This document shows, in pieces, positions 4,691-10,524 of a DNA stretch of 26,063 bases. The notes under the pieces are model-generated. The model saw only the letters and a list, made by a program, of their open reading frames with translations, ran no database searches and was not told the DNA's origin. The position numbers and the translations under genes are program-made. This stretch comes from a virus, in IMG/VR virus record IMGVR_UViG_3300020034_000063, positions 1 to 26,063 of that record; one strand, 5' to 3'. Each line of letters opens with the position of its first letter. The first letter of the stretch is position 1.

Positions 4691-6172
4691 ATGCCGCGGC
4701 GACACCGTGACGGTCAGGACGACACGAAACAGTCTGTCCACTACCGTGCAGAGCCGGCAAGATTTCTAGGACATTCGTACCACATGCCCAGCCGTCCCAC
4801 ACCCCCGAAAGGGTCCGGCATCCACCCTAAAAATGCGGGCTACCGGATCAAGGTCGTCATTGACAAGCTCGCGCACTACCACAGCTGCACCGCGGCGGAG
4901 GCCTTCCGCACCAAACCGCCGTTCCTGATCCTGCTCAACTGGAAGACACAGCAGCTCGCGATCCATGGCGGGGGCGACGCGGCCCCGCTCACCGGGAGCC
5001 TGGCCGTGGACATCACGGACTATGCCGACAGCGGCGCCGACGCGCGGCGCGTCACCTACCTGTGGAGATGGGCCGACGAGCTCGGCGCGGATCGCCCGAC
5101 GTTGGGGATCGCGGCCATCGAGTTGAACGACGTGATGCAGCGGTGGCGTACGACGCCGACGAACCAGGAGCGCCGCTTCCGACAGGGGCGTCCGAGTGCG
5201 GCGACTGGCCTGGATGATCAGAGCCTCAAGAAGCGCCGCGATCATCTCGCCGTGTTCGTCGATTGGGTGATTGCGCGCGACGTGCGCCAGGAGCATCCGA
5301 GCGCCGCGCCGGGCGAGCTCGCCGCGTTCACCGCGACCGCGCAGGCGACGCGGAACCCGGTCCGGTTCAGTCAGAAGTACAAGAACCCGGCGCCGAGCAC
5401 GCTCGAGGCCCGCGGGACCGACGAGCTCCACATTCTCGATCGCATCCTGGACGCGATGCCGGCGATCCGCTCGCACAAACCCCACGCGCCGGCCGTCCCA
5501 AGCGCCGCGCGCCTGATCGCCGCCGTGGAGATGCATACCGGGATGGCGTTCGCGACCATTGATCGGCTCGTGCGCAGCGACTTCGACCCGCTGGCCGCGA
5601 CGCTTCGGTTGCCCGAACGCATCAAAGGAGAAGGCGTTCCCCGCCGCACCGTGCCCCTCTCGAGCCGTGGCGTGATCGCCTTGCGCGCCTTCGACGCCGC
5701 CGGGCTCTGGGCCACGCTCACGCCCGCGAGCAGTAACACGACCCGCCGAGCGGTCCGGAAGGCGGTGGCCAAGGTGCGCGCCGCGCTCGCGGCCGAAGAC
5801 GCCGCCCTGGAGGCCGGTGGGGTCCACGTCGACAGTCCCGCGCGTCACGCGGTCCGGACGAGTCTGGCGAAGCTGCAGACGTGCGGCACCCAGAAGGATT
5901 TGCGGCACAGCTTCGCGAGCGTGGTCTTTGCGAAGACGGAGGGGAACGAAGCGATCACCGGGCGGCTCCTGCAGCACGCGCCAGGCTCGCCGTTGACGGC
6001 CCGCTATGCGAAGGCGGCGCAGGCCGAAATTGACCGGCGTGCGGTCGCGAAACTGGACGCGCCGGAGACGCCAGCGCCGAGGCCGTCGGGAGACAAGCGG
6101 GAAAAGAAAGTGCCCGCGAAAGTGCCAAACGTCGCCAAACCTAGGTTAATACGGCGCTTAGCTGCCAAGTAA
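4691..6172 (+). CDS. int: Tyrosine recombinase (phage integrase)
   Basis: 493 aa; an internal ATG at 4784 (residue 32, MPSRPTPPKGSG) is an equally good start and would give 462 aa. It integrates the phage at the host tRNA-Glu gene. Residues 110-215 look like the helical SAM-like core-binding domain (YLWRWADELG, DWVIARDVRQEH); 270-445 is the catalytic domain. Visible catalytic residues are K312 (IKGEGVPRRTVPL), R405 in KDLRHSFAS, H429 in LLQHAPGSPLTARY and nucleophile Y439. Two positions differ from the usual pattern: the box I arginine site reads TGMAFATI (A286), and the His before LRH is K402. The gene stops 1 nt before the tRNA-derived core and its last codons carry two copies of the putative arm-type sequence. 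Confidence 0.88.
   Translation: MPRRHRDGQDDTKQSVHYRAEPARFLGHSYHMPSRPTPPKGSGIHPKNAGYRIKVVIDKLAHYHSCTAAEAFRTKPPFLILLNWKTQQLAIHGGGDAAPLTGSLAVDITDYADSGADARRVTYLWRWADELGADRPTLGIAAIELNDVMQRWRTTPTNQERRFRQGRPSAATGLDDQSLKKRRDHLAVFVDWVIARDVRQEHPSAAPGELAAFTATAQATRNPVRFSQKYKNPAPSTLEARGTDELHILDRILDAMPAIRSHKPHAPAVPSAARLIAAVEMHTGMAFATIDRLVRSDFDPLAATLRLPERIKGEGVPRRTVPLSSRGVIALRAFDAAGLWATLTPASSNTTRRAVRKAVAKVRAALAAEDAALEAGGVHVDSPARHAVRTSLAKLQTCGTQKDLRHSFASVVFAKTEGNEAITGRLLQHAPGSPLTARYAKAAQAEIDRRAVAKLDAPETPAPRPSGDKREKKVPAKVPNVAKPRLIRRLAAK
6107..6126 (+). repeat. Paired GAAAGTGCC repeats, left arm-type integrase sites
   Basis: Two copies of GAAAGTGCC at 6107-6115 and 6118-6126, starts 11 bp apart (one helical turn), inside the 3' end of int where they encode a KVPAKVP repeat. 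They match the pair on the other side of the tRNA-derived core and lie 48 bp from it. The pattern resembles lambda Int arm-binding sites. Confidence 0.6.
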
Positions 6173-6173
6173 C

Positions 6174-6222
6174 TGGCCCTTTCAAGGCCAAAACGCGGGT
6201 TCGAATCCCGCTGGGGACGCCA
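6174..6222 (+). other. attP core: 3' portion of a tRNA-Glu(UUC) gene
   Basis: The 49 nt fold as the 3' part of a tRNA: anticodon arm TGGCC-CTTTCAA-GGCCA (anticodon TTC, Glu), variable AAAC, T arm GCGGG-TTCGAAT-CCCGC, 3' acceptor strand TGGGGAC, discriminator G, and CCA at 6220-6222. G73 and GGGGAC match bacterial tRNA-Glu. The upstream 27 nt do not provide the partner strand GTCCCCA, so this is not a complete tRNA gene. It is the segment a tRNA-targeting phage carries to restore the host gene on integration. Crossover is expected in the anticodon arm. Phage genes lie on both sides, so this appears to be attP, not a prophage end. Confidence 0.85.
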
Positions 6223-6260
6223 CTCAAAAACCCCATAAACATTGAACAAAAGTGGCCTGA

Positions 6261-6291
6261 ATCCCGCGATTTCGCAGGATCGGCCGATCCT
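6261..6291. repeat. Two adjoining palindromes in the attP right arm
   Basis: 6261-6280 is an inverted repeat ATCC-c-GCGA-tt-TCGC-a-GGAT with one mismatch pair. Overlapping it, 6276-6291 is a perfect palindrome AGGATCGGCCGATCCT. They sit between the core and the right arm-type repeats, where accessory proteins (excisionase, IHF or Fis) bind in lambda. Which protein, if any, binds here is unknown. Confidence 0.5.
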
Positions 6292-6303
6292 CGTAACTGC
6301 ATC

Positions 6304-6327
6304 AAAAAGCCTCATTCTGGCTCTTTT
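6304..6327. terminator. Possible bidirectional terminator downstream of int
   Basis: AAAAAGCC, a 7-nt loop (TCATTCT), then GGCTCTTTT. The G/C stem is only 4 bp, extended by A-T pairs across one mismatch, with T-runs on both strands. It would end integrase transcription before the moron operon. It is weak, so confidence is limited. Confidence 0.4.
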
Positions 6328-6335
6328 GGAGAGTC

Positions 6336-6365
6336 GAAAGTGCCCAGAAAGTGCCCGCGAGTGCC
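6336..6365 (+). repeat. Paired GAAAGTGCC repeats plus a degenerate third, right arm-type sites
   Basis: Exact copies at 6336-6344 and 6347-6355, starts again 11 bp apart, with a 7/9 match GCGAGTGCC at 6357-6365. A longer 15-bp identity (AGAAAGTGCCCGCGA) links 6105-6119 with 6346-6360. Here the sequence is non-coding, so conservation is not explained by protein. Three tandem sites resemble the P' arm of lambda attP. Confidence 0.6.
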
Positions 6366-6384
6366 TGCCGTCTGTCGATTTCGC

Positions 6385-6413
6385 TTGACCCTACACCGCT
6401 GTGGGTTTATACT
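6385..6413 (+). promoter_or_regulatory. Strong sigma-70 promoter of the moron operon
   Basis: TTGACC at 6385-6390, a 17-nt spacer, and TATACT at 6408-6413. It points right, opposite to the flanking late genes, with the first gene's ATG 50 nt downstream. No operator half-site TAGAAT is visible nearby, so it may be active in the lysogen. Confidence 0.75.
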
Positions 6414-6462
6414 CACTTCTGTCGACGCACTCACGCAGCGACGCAGCCACCGGAGAGCGAAC

Positions 6463-6615
6463 ATGAAGGCCAGCGAACTCATCACAATCAAAGTCGCCGC
6501 CCTGGTGGAAGCCGGGCTCCCCCCAGTCGAGGCACTCCGCGCGGTCTGCGGTGCGGCGGTGGTCGACGCGATGATCGACAGCTTGTATACGGAGCTGCGC
6601 GGGCATCGTGGCTAG
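6463..6615 (+). CDS. 50-aa hypothetical protein, first moron gene
   Basis: Starts MKASELITIKVAALVEAGLP and continues with small hydrophobic and acidic residues to YTELRGHRG. A GGAGAG ribosome-binding site lies about 7 nt before the ATG, which decides this start over a 41-codon extension beginning at 6340. It is followed by an 8-nt overlap with the next gene. Predicted helical throughout, with no recognised domain. It is the first cistron behind the 6385-6413 promoter and so is probably expressed in the lysogen. Confidence 0.6.
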   Translation: MKASELITIKVAALVEAGLPPVEALRAVCGAAVVDAMIDSLYTELRGHRG

Positions 6616-6763
6616 GAAACATCCGGCCGCCGTCGCGCTCGGTCGGCTCGGCGGGCTGGCGAGCAAAGGGAAGACGAGCCCGAAGAAAGCCGCCGCCGCA
6701 AGGGCGAACGGCAAAAAAGGCGGACGGCCGCGTAAATCCGTGACAGACAGAAAGCAGTCCTAA
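6608..6763 (+). CDS. 51-aa basic AT-hook-like protein
   Basis: GTG start at 6608 inside the previous gene's last codons. It reads MARKHPAAVALGRLGGLASK and then ARANGKKGGRPRKSVTDRKQ. GLGRLGG / NGKKGGRPRK is the small-residue and GGRPRK pattern of AT-hook-like or histone-tail-like basic peptides common in phage and plasmid accessory genes. It carries about a dozen Lys/Arg and almost no acidic residues, so nucleic acid binding is likely. It ends immediately before the next ATG (TAAATG). Confidence 0.55.
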   Translation: MARKHPAAVALGRLGGLASKGKTSPKKAAAARANGKKGGRPRKSVTDRKQS

Positions 6764-7168
6764 ATGAATCGCACGACTCTTCTCGGCGTCGTCCTCGCAC
6801 TCGGCTTGTTCACGGGTGGCGTCTATGCCCAGGACAAAATTTTCGCCTTCAAAGGCGCGCACCTGGATGTGCCGCTGTCAGACGCGCCGTGCGCGTTGAT
6901 GGGCCCGGTGTCCATGACCGTCTATGATAAGAATCCGTGGATCGTCTACACCTGCAACACTGGACAGGTGATCCTCCGGCGATACATGAATCCGAACGAC
7001 AGCGCGATCACCCCCGTCCCGGTGATCATCTTCCCGGATCAGCAGCCGGAGCCGGTGCCGACGCCCCAGCTGCCGACCGCCACGGTGCGCTGCACGGTGC
7101 CCGGCATGGTGACGAGCATCTACGGTGGGTGTGTGCCGCCGAACCATCCGTCGGCACCCAAGCGGTAA
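6764..7168 (+). CDS. Secreted 134-aa protein, lysogenic conversion candidate
   Basis: Has a clean signal peptide: MNRTTLLGVVLALGLFTGGV then YAQDK, with cleavage expected after YAQ or VYA. The mature part is about 110 aa, beta-rich (MTVYDKNPWIVYTCNTGQVI), with Cys at SDAPCALM, YTCNTG, VRCTVPG and GGCVPP, so two disulphides are possible in the periplasm. Near residues 85-100 there is a proline-rich linker. It is the third gene of an independently promoted operon convergent with the late genes, and stops abut at 7168/7169. The combination of own promoter, export signal and position is typical of a phage gene that changes the lysogen's surface. Target unknown. Confidence 0.6.
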   Translation: MNRTTLLGVVLALGLFTGGVYAQDKIFAFKGAHLDVPLSDAPCALMGPVSMTVYDKNPWIVYTCNTGQVILRRYMNPNDSAITPVPVIIFPDQQPEPVPTPQLPTATVRCTVPGMVTSIYGGCVPPNHPSAPKR

Positions 7169-7393
7169 CTACCCGACCAGCGCGAGGCTCAGCCCATGGA
7201 TCGCGCGATCGATTGGGCTGAGCCCTTGCCGTGACACCGCCGGCCGCGGCTCCCGTAACTGCCCGAGCGCCCGTTCAATCACGCCACGATAGCGCGCCGA
7301 CTCCGCCCGGGCCTCGGTGGCCTGCGCCCGCGCTTCCGCAATGTCCCGCCGCACAATCGAGAACGCCGTTTGCGGGAGCGGTTTCAAGTACAT
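7169..7393 (-). CDS. 74-aa hypothetical helical protein, last late gene
   Basis: Starts MYLKPLPQTAFSIVRRDIAE, then an Ala/Glu/Arg-rich helix (ARAQATEARAESARYRGVIE) predicted to form a coiled coil, and ends SPIDRAIHGLSLALVG. It is the final gene of the leftward late operon and ends back-to-back with the moron operon. No enzyme motif is seen. The heptad-like alanine pattern suggests oligomerisation. Confidence 0.5.
   Translation of the reverse strand: MYLKPLPQTAFSIVRRDIAEARAQATEARAESARYRGVIERALGQLREPRPAVSRQGLSPIDRAIHGLSLALVG
7186..7224. repeat. Perfect 11-bp inverted repeat at the convergent gene ends
   Basis: GGCTCAGCCCA (7186-7196) and TGGGCTGAGCC (7214-7224) form a stem around a 17-nt loop that itself contains the palindrome GATCGCGCGATC (7199-7210). 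It lies just past the moron operon stop and inside the last codons of the convergent gene. There is no T-run, so it is not a standard intrinsic terminator. It could still stop, protect or pause transcripts. Confidence 0.6.
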
Positions 7394-7405
7394 CCCGTCC
7401 GCCTT

Positions 7406-7568
7406 TCAGTCCGAGTGCCGCCCCGTCACGGTGTCCCACCCCTCCAGCGTCAGGGCAACGCTGGTTCCCAGCGGAGCGTCCGTGACGAGGCGGCATCTTC
7501 CCGCACGCGTTGCAATAGCCATCCGCATCGACGGATCGCACCGAGCGGCAGATCGGACAGTCGGTCAC
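7406..7568 (-). pseudogene. Zinc-ribbon mini-gene with a one-base frame break
   Basis: The ATG overlaps the upstream stop and opens MTDCPICRSVRSVDADGYCN then ACGK, a C-x2-C ... C-x2-C zinc ribbon. After about codon 24 that frame becomes low-quality sequence and would overrun the next gene by about 120 nt. The +1 frame from about 7500 instead reads RLVTDAPLGTSVALTLEGWD then TVTGRHSD and stops at 7406, 12 nt before the next ATG. Its codons end mostly in G or C like the neighbours. The two pieces total 163 nt, one base off a multiple of three. An assembly error, a real mutation or a programmed shift are all possible. Confidence 0.45.
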
Positions 7569-7900
7569 GCCGCGGCCTGAACCACCTTCGCGCCCTGAAC
7601 GATATGGATGGTGCCGATCACCGCATCGATCCCCTTCCCCGCCACGTCCTCGACCTCGGTTTCGCTGAGCCGCACCTTGCCGGTGCTGTTGGCCACCGTC
7701 ACGGCGGCAGTCGCAATCTTCAGGACGTGCGCTTTCTTCTCCGCGCCCGTGGCCCCCTTGATCGCCTGCGCGTCCCCGATCGCGGAGATGATCACCGGCA
7801 CCAGCGGCGCGAGTGCGGCGCCGCCAGGCACGGCGACGAGGACCGCGGGGCCGACGAACGCGAGAATCTGCAAGAACTTCGCAATGTCAAACTTGGCCAT
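7565..7900 (-). CDS. 111-aa hydrophobic protein, holin candidate
   Basis: The ATG at 7900 has a strong AGGAG site 6 nt upstream. A short N-terminal helix (MAKFDIAKFLQILAF) leads into hydrophobic sequence (VGPAVLVAVPGGAALAPLVP then VIISAIGDA) long enough for one or two membrane helices at about residues 9-45. The rest is a soluble Ala/Val/Lys-rich region. Size, hydrophobic start and position in the lysis/accessory region next to a hydrolase suit a holin, which forms membrane pores timing lysis. No holin family signature is recognised, so this is inference from topology. Confidence 0.45.
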   Translation of the reverse strand: MAKFDIAKFLQILAFVGPAVLVAVPGGAALAPLVPVIISAIGDAQAIKGATGAEKKAHVLKIATAAVTVANSTGKVRLSETEVEDVAGKGIDAVIGTIHIVQGAKVVQAAA

Positions 7901-7925
7901 GAAGGCTCCTTTTGTGAACGTCGGG

Positions 7926-8927
7926 TTACGGCCGAATTCGAATGAGATGCGCACGCCCGTCGCTGAGCGTCCGCGTATACGCCCGGATGCACTCCGGACC
8001 CTCCAGGTCGTCGCGATGCCGATACGCCCCGCGCTGAAACGCCAGCGGCACGCTTCGGGCCCCTGCGACCCAGGCCTTCGCGCACTCCAGCTCCGGGCCG
8101 TCCGCGAACCGCGTGGAAAACTTGCCACTCGTGGAGTGATAACAGCTGCCCGCGCACAGCAGCGCCCCGCCCATCGCGGCGTCGTAGGCGTGCACGGCGT
8201 TGCGGTCGCGATCGGGATACCGGGTGTTCTCGTTCGATAGGCAAGGCGTCCCGCTTTGGTCCGCGAGTTCCATCGCGTTGTGGCCGACCTTCCGCTGGAA
8301 CTCGTCCAGGTCGTTCGTGTGATAGAGCTCGTAATCCCACGGCGGCCGCGGCGGCATCTTGTCGGCGCCGTTCGAACCGCGCGAGATCAGCACCCCAGCG
8401 GGCCGGCGCAGATCAGATGCGACGGCGTTGTCGTGCTGGTCGCCTTCGTTCACGAGCTCGAGCAGGACATGGCCGCGCCCGCGCACCGCGTCGGCCGTGC
8501 GGTCCAGATGCTGCTGCTGGTCCCACCGATTCGGCATCAGCGTCTGCGTCTGCGTGAACACCGTGAGCTCCACCACCATCCCGTACTGCCCACACAGGCT
8601 GACGAAGGATCCCAACGCCTCATAGAAATCCGGATAGTCGGCGGGGTGGATCCGACTACCGTCGAAGCCGCCATTGCGTCCCCCGATCACCGACTGATTG
8701 AGCAGCCAAACTCTCAGACAGTTGAAGACGATCTCTTGACGCTGCAATAAGATCGGTGTGACAGATTCGCGGTCAAGATACCGCTTGAACAGGCTGAAGT
8801 CGGACGCTTCAATCGCGGTCCACGGCTGGCCGTTCATCGTGAAGAAGCGGCCGTCGATGCCCAGCGCGCCCACGGTACTCCCACCCCCGCCGCCATAGAC
8901 ACGCGCCCGCGGCAGATCGAGATTCAT
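7926..8927 (-). CDS. TIM-barrel glycoside-hydrolase-fold protein
   Basis: 333 aa from the ATG overlapping the upstream stop (ATGA). It resembles clan GH-A (GH5-type cellulase) barrels: a short N-terminal substrate loop (FFTMNGQPWTAIEASDF), NCLRVWLLNQ at about 69-78 (strand 2), a helix YPDFYEALGSFVSLCGQYGM, VELTVF at 119-124, then HVLLELVNEGDQ (153-164) with N160-E161 at the acid/base position and CLSNENTRY (229-237) with E233 as the likely second carboxylate. It would cleave a polysaccharide such as host capsule, EPS or cell-wall glycan. It lies where phages often keep lysis or tail depolymerase genes. Substrate cannot be read from sequence. Confidence 0.7.
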   Translation of the reverse strand: MNLDLPRARVYGGGGGSTVGALGIDGRFFTMNGQPWTAIEASDFSLFKRYLDRESVTPILLQRQEIVFNCLRVWLLNQSVIGGRNGGFDGSRIHPADYPDFYEALGSFVSLCGQYGMVVELTVFTQTQTLMPNRWDQQQHLDRTADAVRGRGHVLLELVNEGDQHDNAVASDLRRPAGVLISRGSNGADKMPPRPPWDYELYHTNDLDEFQRKVGHNAMELADQSGTPCLSNENTRYPDRDRNAVHAYDAAMGGALLCAGSCYHSTSGKFSTRFADGPELECAKAWVAGARSVPLAFQRGAYRHRDDLEGPECIRAYTRTLSDGRAHLIRIRP

Positions 8928-10096
8928 GCGGCCTCGAGCACGAGCACCGGCCCGGCCAATGTCCCGTCCTGCACGCGATACGCGAGGTTCGTACCGTCGG
9001 GCTGCGTCGTGCAGAAGGGTTGTTCCCACTCCCCGATCGCCCCCGCCGGTCGAAGCTCAAGGCCGTTCGGCCCGAAAGACAGCTGACGATTGCCAGCCAC
9101 GAGCAGCGCATCGAAGCGCCCGTTCTCGTGGGCCGTCAGTTTGATCCGCTCCCATCCGTCGCCTTTGGTGCGGTCGGCATAGAGCGTGTCCGGCGCGCTC
9201 GGATCGACGCCGATGTACTTTCCGTTGAGTCGTGCGTAGACATCCATGTGACCTCCAAATCGAGCGGCGGGGGGCAGAAACGGTGCGGGCGGCGGCGGAT
9301 CGGGCGGGCGCGGCGGAATTGGGGGCTTCGGCGGCGGCTCCGGTGGCGGCAGCGGCGGTTTGGGCGGCACGCCAGGCGGGGCACTCGCATCCGCGAGCTC
9401 CTCGAACGACCCGCAGAACACCCGCACCGTCCCACTCCCGGCCGTGGCAATCGCCCACCGATCGCCGTCGACCGCGCATTTCGGCGTGAAGCTGTCGAGC
9501 GGCCACCACAGCAGATCGGTAAATCCGCCGGCCACCCAGCGCACGCCCCCCGTCGGGCCTTCGCCCACCGCGAGCGGATAGGCAAAGGCCGGGATCGTCG
9601 CGCCGTTCAGCGCCTGCCGATCTTCGTCAATCGTCACGACGTGCCCATCATCCAGGATGCGCGAGAGCCCCGTCGGCGCTCCCAGGCGCGGCTGCGTGAT
9701 CGCGCCCGTCCGCAGATCGATCTTCAGCACCCGGTAGGGCTGCGCAGGCTCACAGTACGCAAAGCACCCCGCCCCGAACGCGGTCGGATTGCTGAGCGCA
9801 TCAAATGTCCGGACCGTCCCCGCCGTGAGGTTGCGGAGCTGCAGCCGCGCGCCGTCGTGATACGCCAGCCACAGCAGAGCCTCAAAGACATAGAGGCCAG
9901 GAAACGCGGGCGACTCCGCCTTGAGACTCCACCGCCGCCACTCCTGCGCCAGCCCCAGGTCTGTGCCGTCCCAGACGTAGACGACGAGCGCGCCCGGGTG
10001 CCGGGGATCGCCTTCGCGGACGGCCATCCACCCCTGCCAGGCATCCAGAGCGACGGCGGGAAAGACGCCCATCGGCCAGTTGATCCGCAGACTCAT
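8924..10096 (-). CDS. Propeller-like plus fascin-like modular protein
   Basis: 390 aa in three parts. Residues 1-235 have repeated strand pairs with W/D motifs (DAWQGWMAVREG, LLWLAYHDGARLQLRNL, RVLKIDLRTG, WAIATAGSGTVRVF), which suggests a beta-propeller. Residues 239-277 are a proline-rich linker. Residues 285-390 (YARLNGKYIGVDP, then RFDALLVAGNRQLSFGPNGL) match the fascin-like beta-trefoil pattern, where each lobe has x-A-x-NG-x-Y-ig-v. Such trefoils usually bind carbohydrate. It is coupled by ATGA to the glycoside-hydrolase-fold gene, so the pair may recognise and cut the same glycan on the host surface. The propeller call is weaker than the trefoil call. Confidence 0.5.
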   Translation of the reverse strand: MSLRINWPMGVFPAVALDAWQGWMAVREGDPRHPGALVVYVWDGTDLGLAQEWRRWSLKAESPAFPGLYVFEALLWLAYHDGARLQLRNLTAGTVRTFDALSNPTAFGAGCFAYCEPAQPYRVLKIDLRTGAITQPRLGAPTGLSRILDDGHVVTIDEDRQALNGATIPAFAYPLAVGEGPTGGVRWVAGGFTDLLWWPLDSFTPKCAVDGDRWAIATAGSGTVRVFCGSFEELADASAPPGVPPKPPLPPPEPPPKPPIPPRPPDPPPPAPFLPPAARFGGHMDVYARLNGKYIGVDPSAPDTLYADRTKGDGWERIKLTAHENGRFDALLVAGNRQLSFGPNGLELRPAGAIGEWEQPFCTTQPDGTNLAYRVQDGTLAGPVLVLEAA

Positions 10097-10524
10097 GCGG
10101 GCGCCTTCGCCGTGTGTGTCGCGTCGGTTGGCCGCGGGCGATCCTCAGCGCGGCGATCCTGGGGCACCACGCCCGCATCCTGCGGCACGGTGGCCAGCGC
10201 CGGCACCAACGCGGCGGCCTGCGCCAGCAGTCGCTTGGTGACGTTCTCCTGCGCGAGCTGCTCACGGAGGAGCAGGTTCTCCATCTTGAGCGCGGTCTCC
10301 CGCCCCTCCGCCGCGGTTTTTTCGCTGTTGACGTGCCCCTTGATCGTCTCGGTGTCCTTCGCGACGGTGAGGAGGTCGCCCCGCGTGAGCTCCTGCTGCC
10401 GACTCACCACCGTCACGCGGAGCGCGGTAATGACGGCGACAATGCCCGTCACAATCGAGCCGATGACCGTGACGATCATGCCGCCGATGAGGGTAATCGT
10501 CAGCGGCTCGGGCCAGTTGGTCAT
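10093..10524 (-). CDS. Membrane-anchored coiled-coil protein (holin or i-spanin-like)
   Basis: 143 aa. An N-terminal membrane helix covers about residues 9-37 (LTITLIGGMIVTVIGSIVTG then IVAVITALRV). It is followed by a charged region (SRQQELTRGD, ETIKGHVNSEKTAAEGRET) and a long helix (LKMENLLLREQLAQENVTKR) predicted as a coiled coil, and a Pro/Ala-rich tail. The topology of one anchor plus a coiled coil fits Rz-type inner-membrane spanins. Overlaps its neighbours by 4 nt on both sides and follows an exported coiled-coil protein, a possible partner. No family is confirmed. Confidence 0.5.
   Translation of the reverse strand: MTNWPEPLTITLIGGMIVTVIGSIVTGIVAVITALRVTVVSRQQELTRGDLLTVAKDTETIKGHVNSEKTAAEGRETALKMENLLLREQLAQENVTKRLLAQAAALVPALATVPQDAGVVPQDRRAEDRPRPTDATHTAKAPA

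Noticed and set aside
4766-5977. Minus-strand open frame of 403 codons over integrase
   Set aside because: Antisense of the integrase; the integrase has motif evidence, this has none.
6147-6222. Complete tRNA-Glu gene
   Set aside because: The 5' acceptor strand and D arm are not present; only the 3' 49 nt are tRNA-like, and the start would overlap the integrase end.
6304-6327. Strong intrinsic terminator
   Set aside because: Stem has only 4 G/C pairs with a mismatch above; kept as a low-confidence site only.
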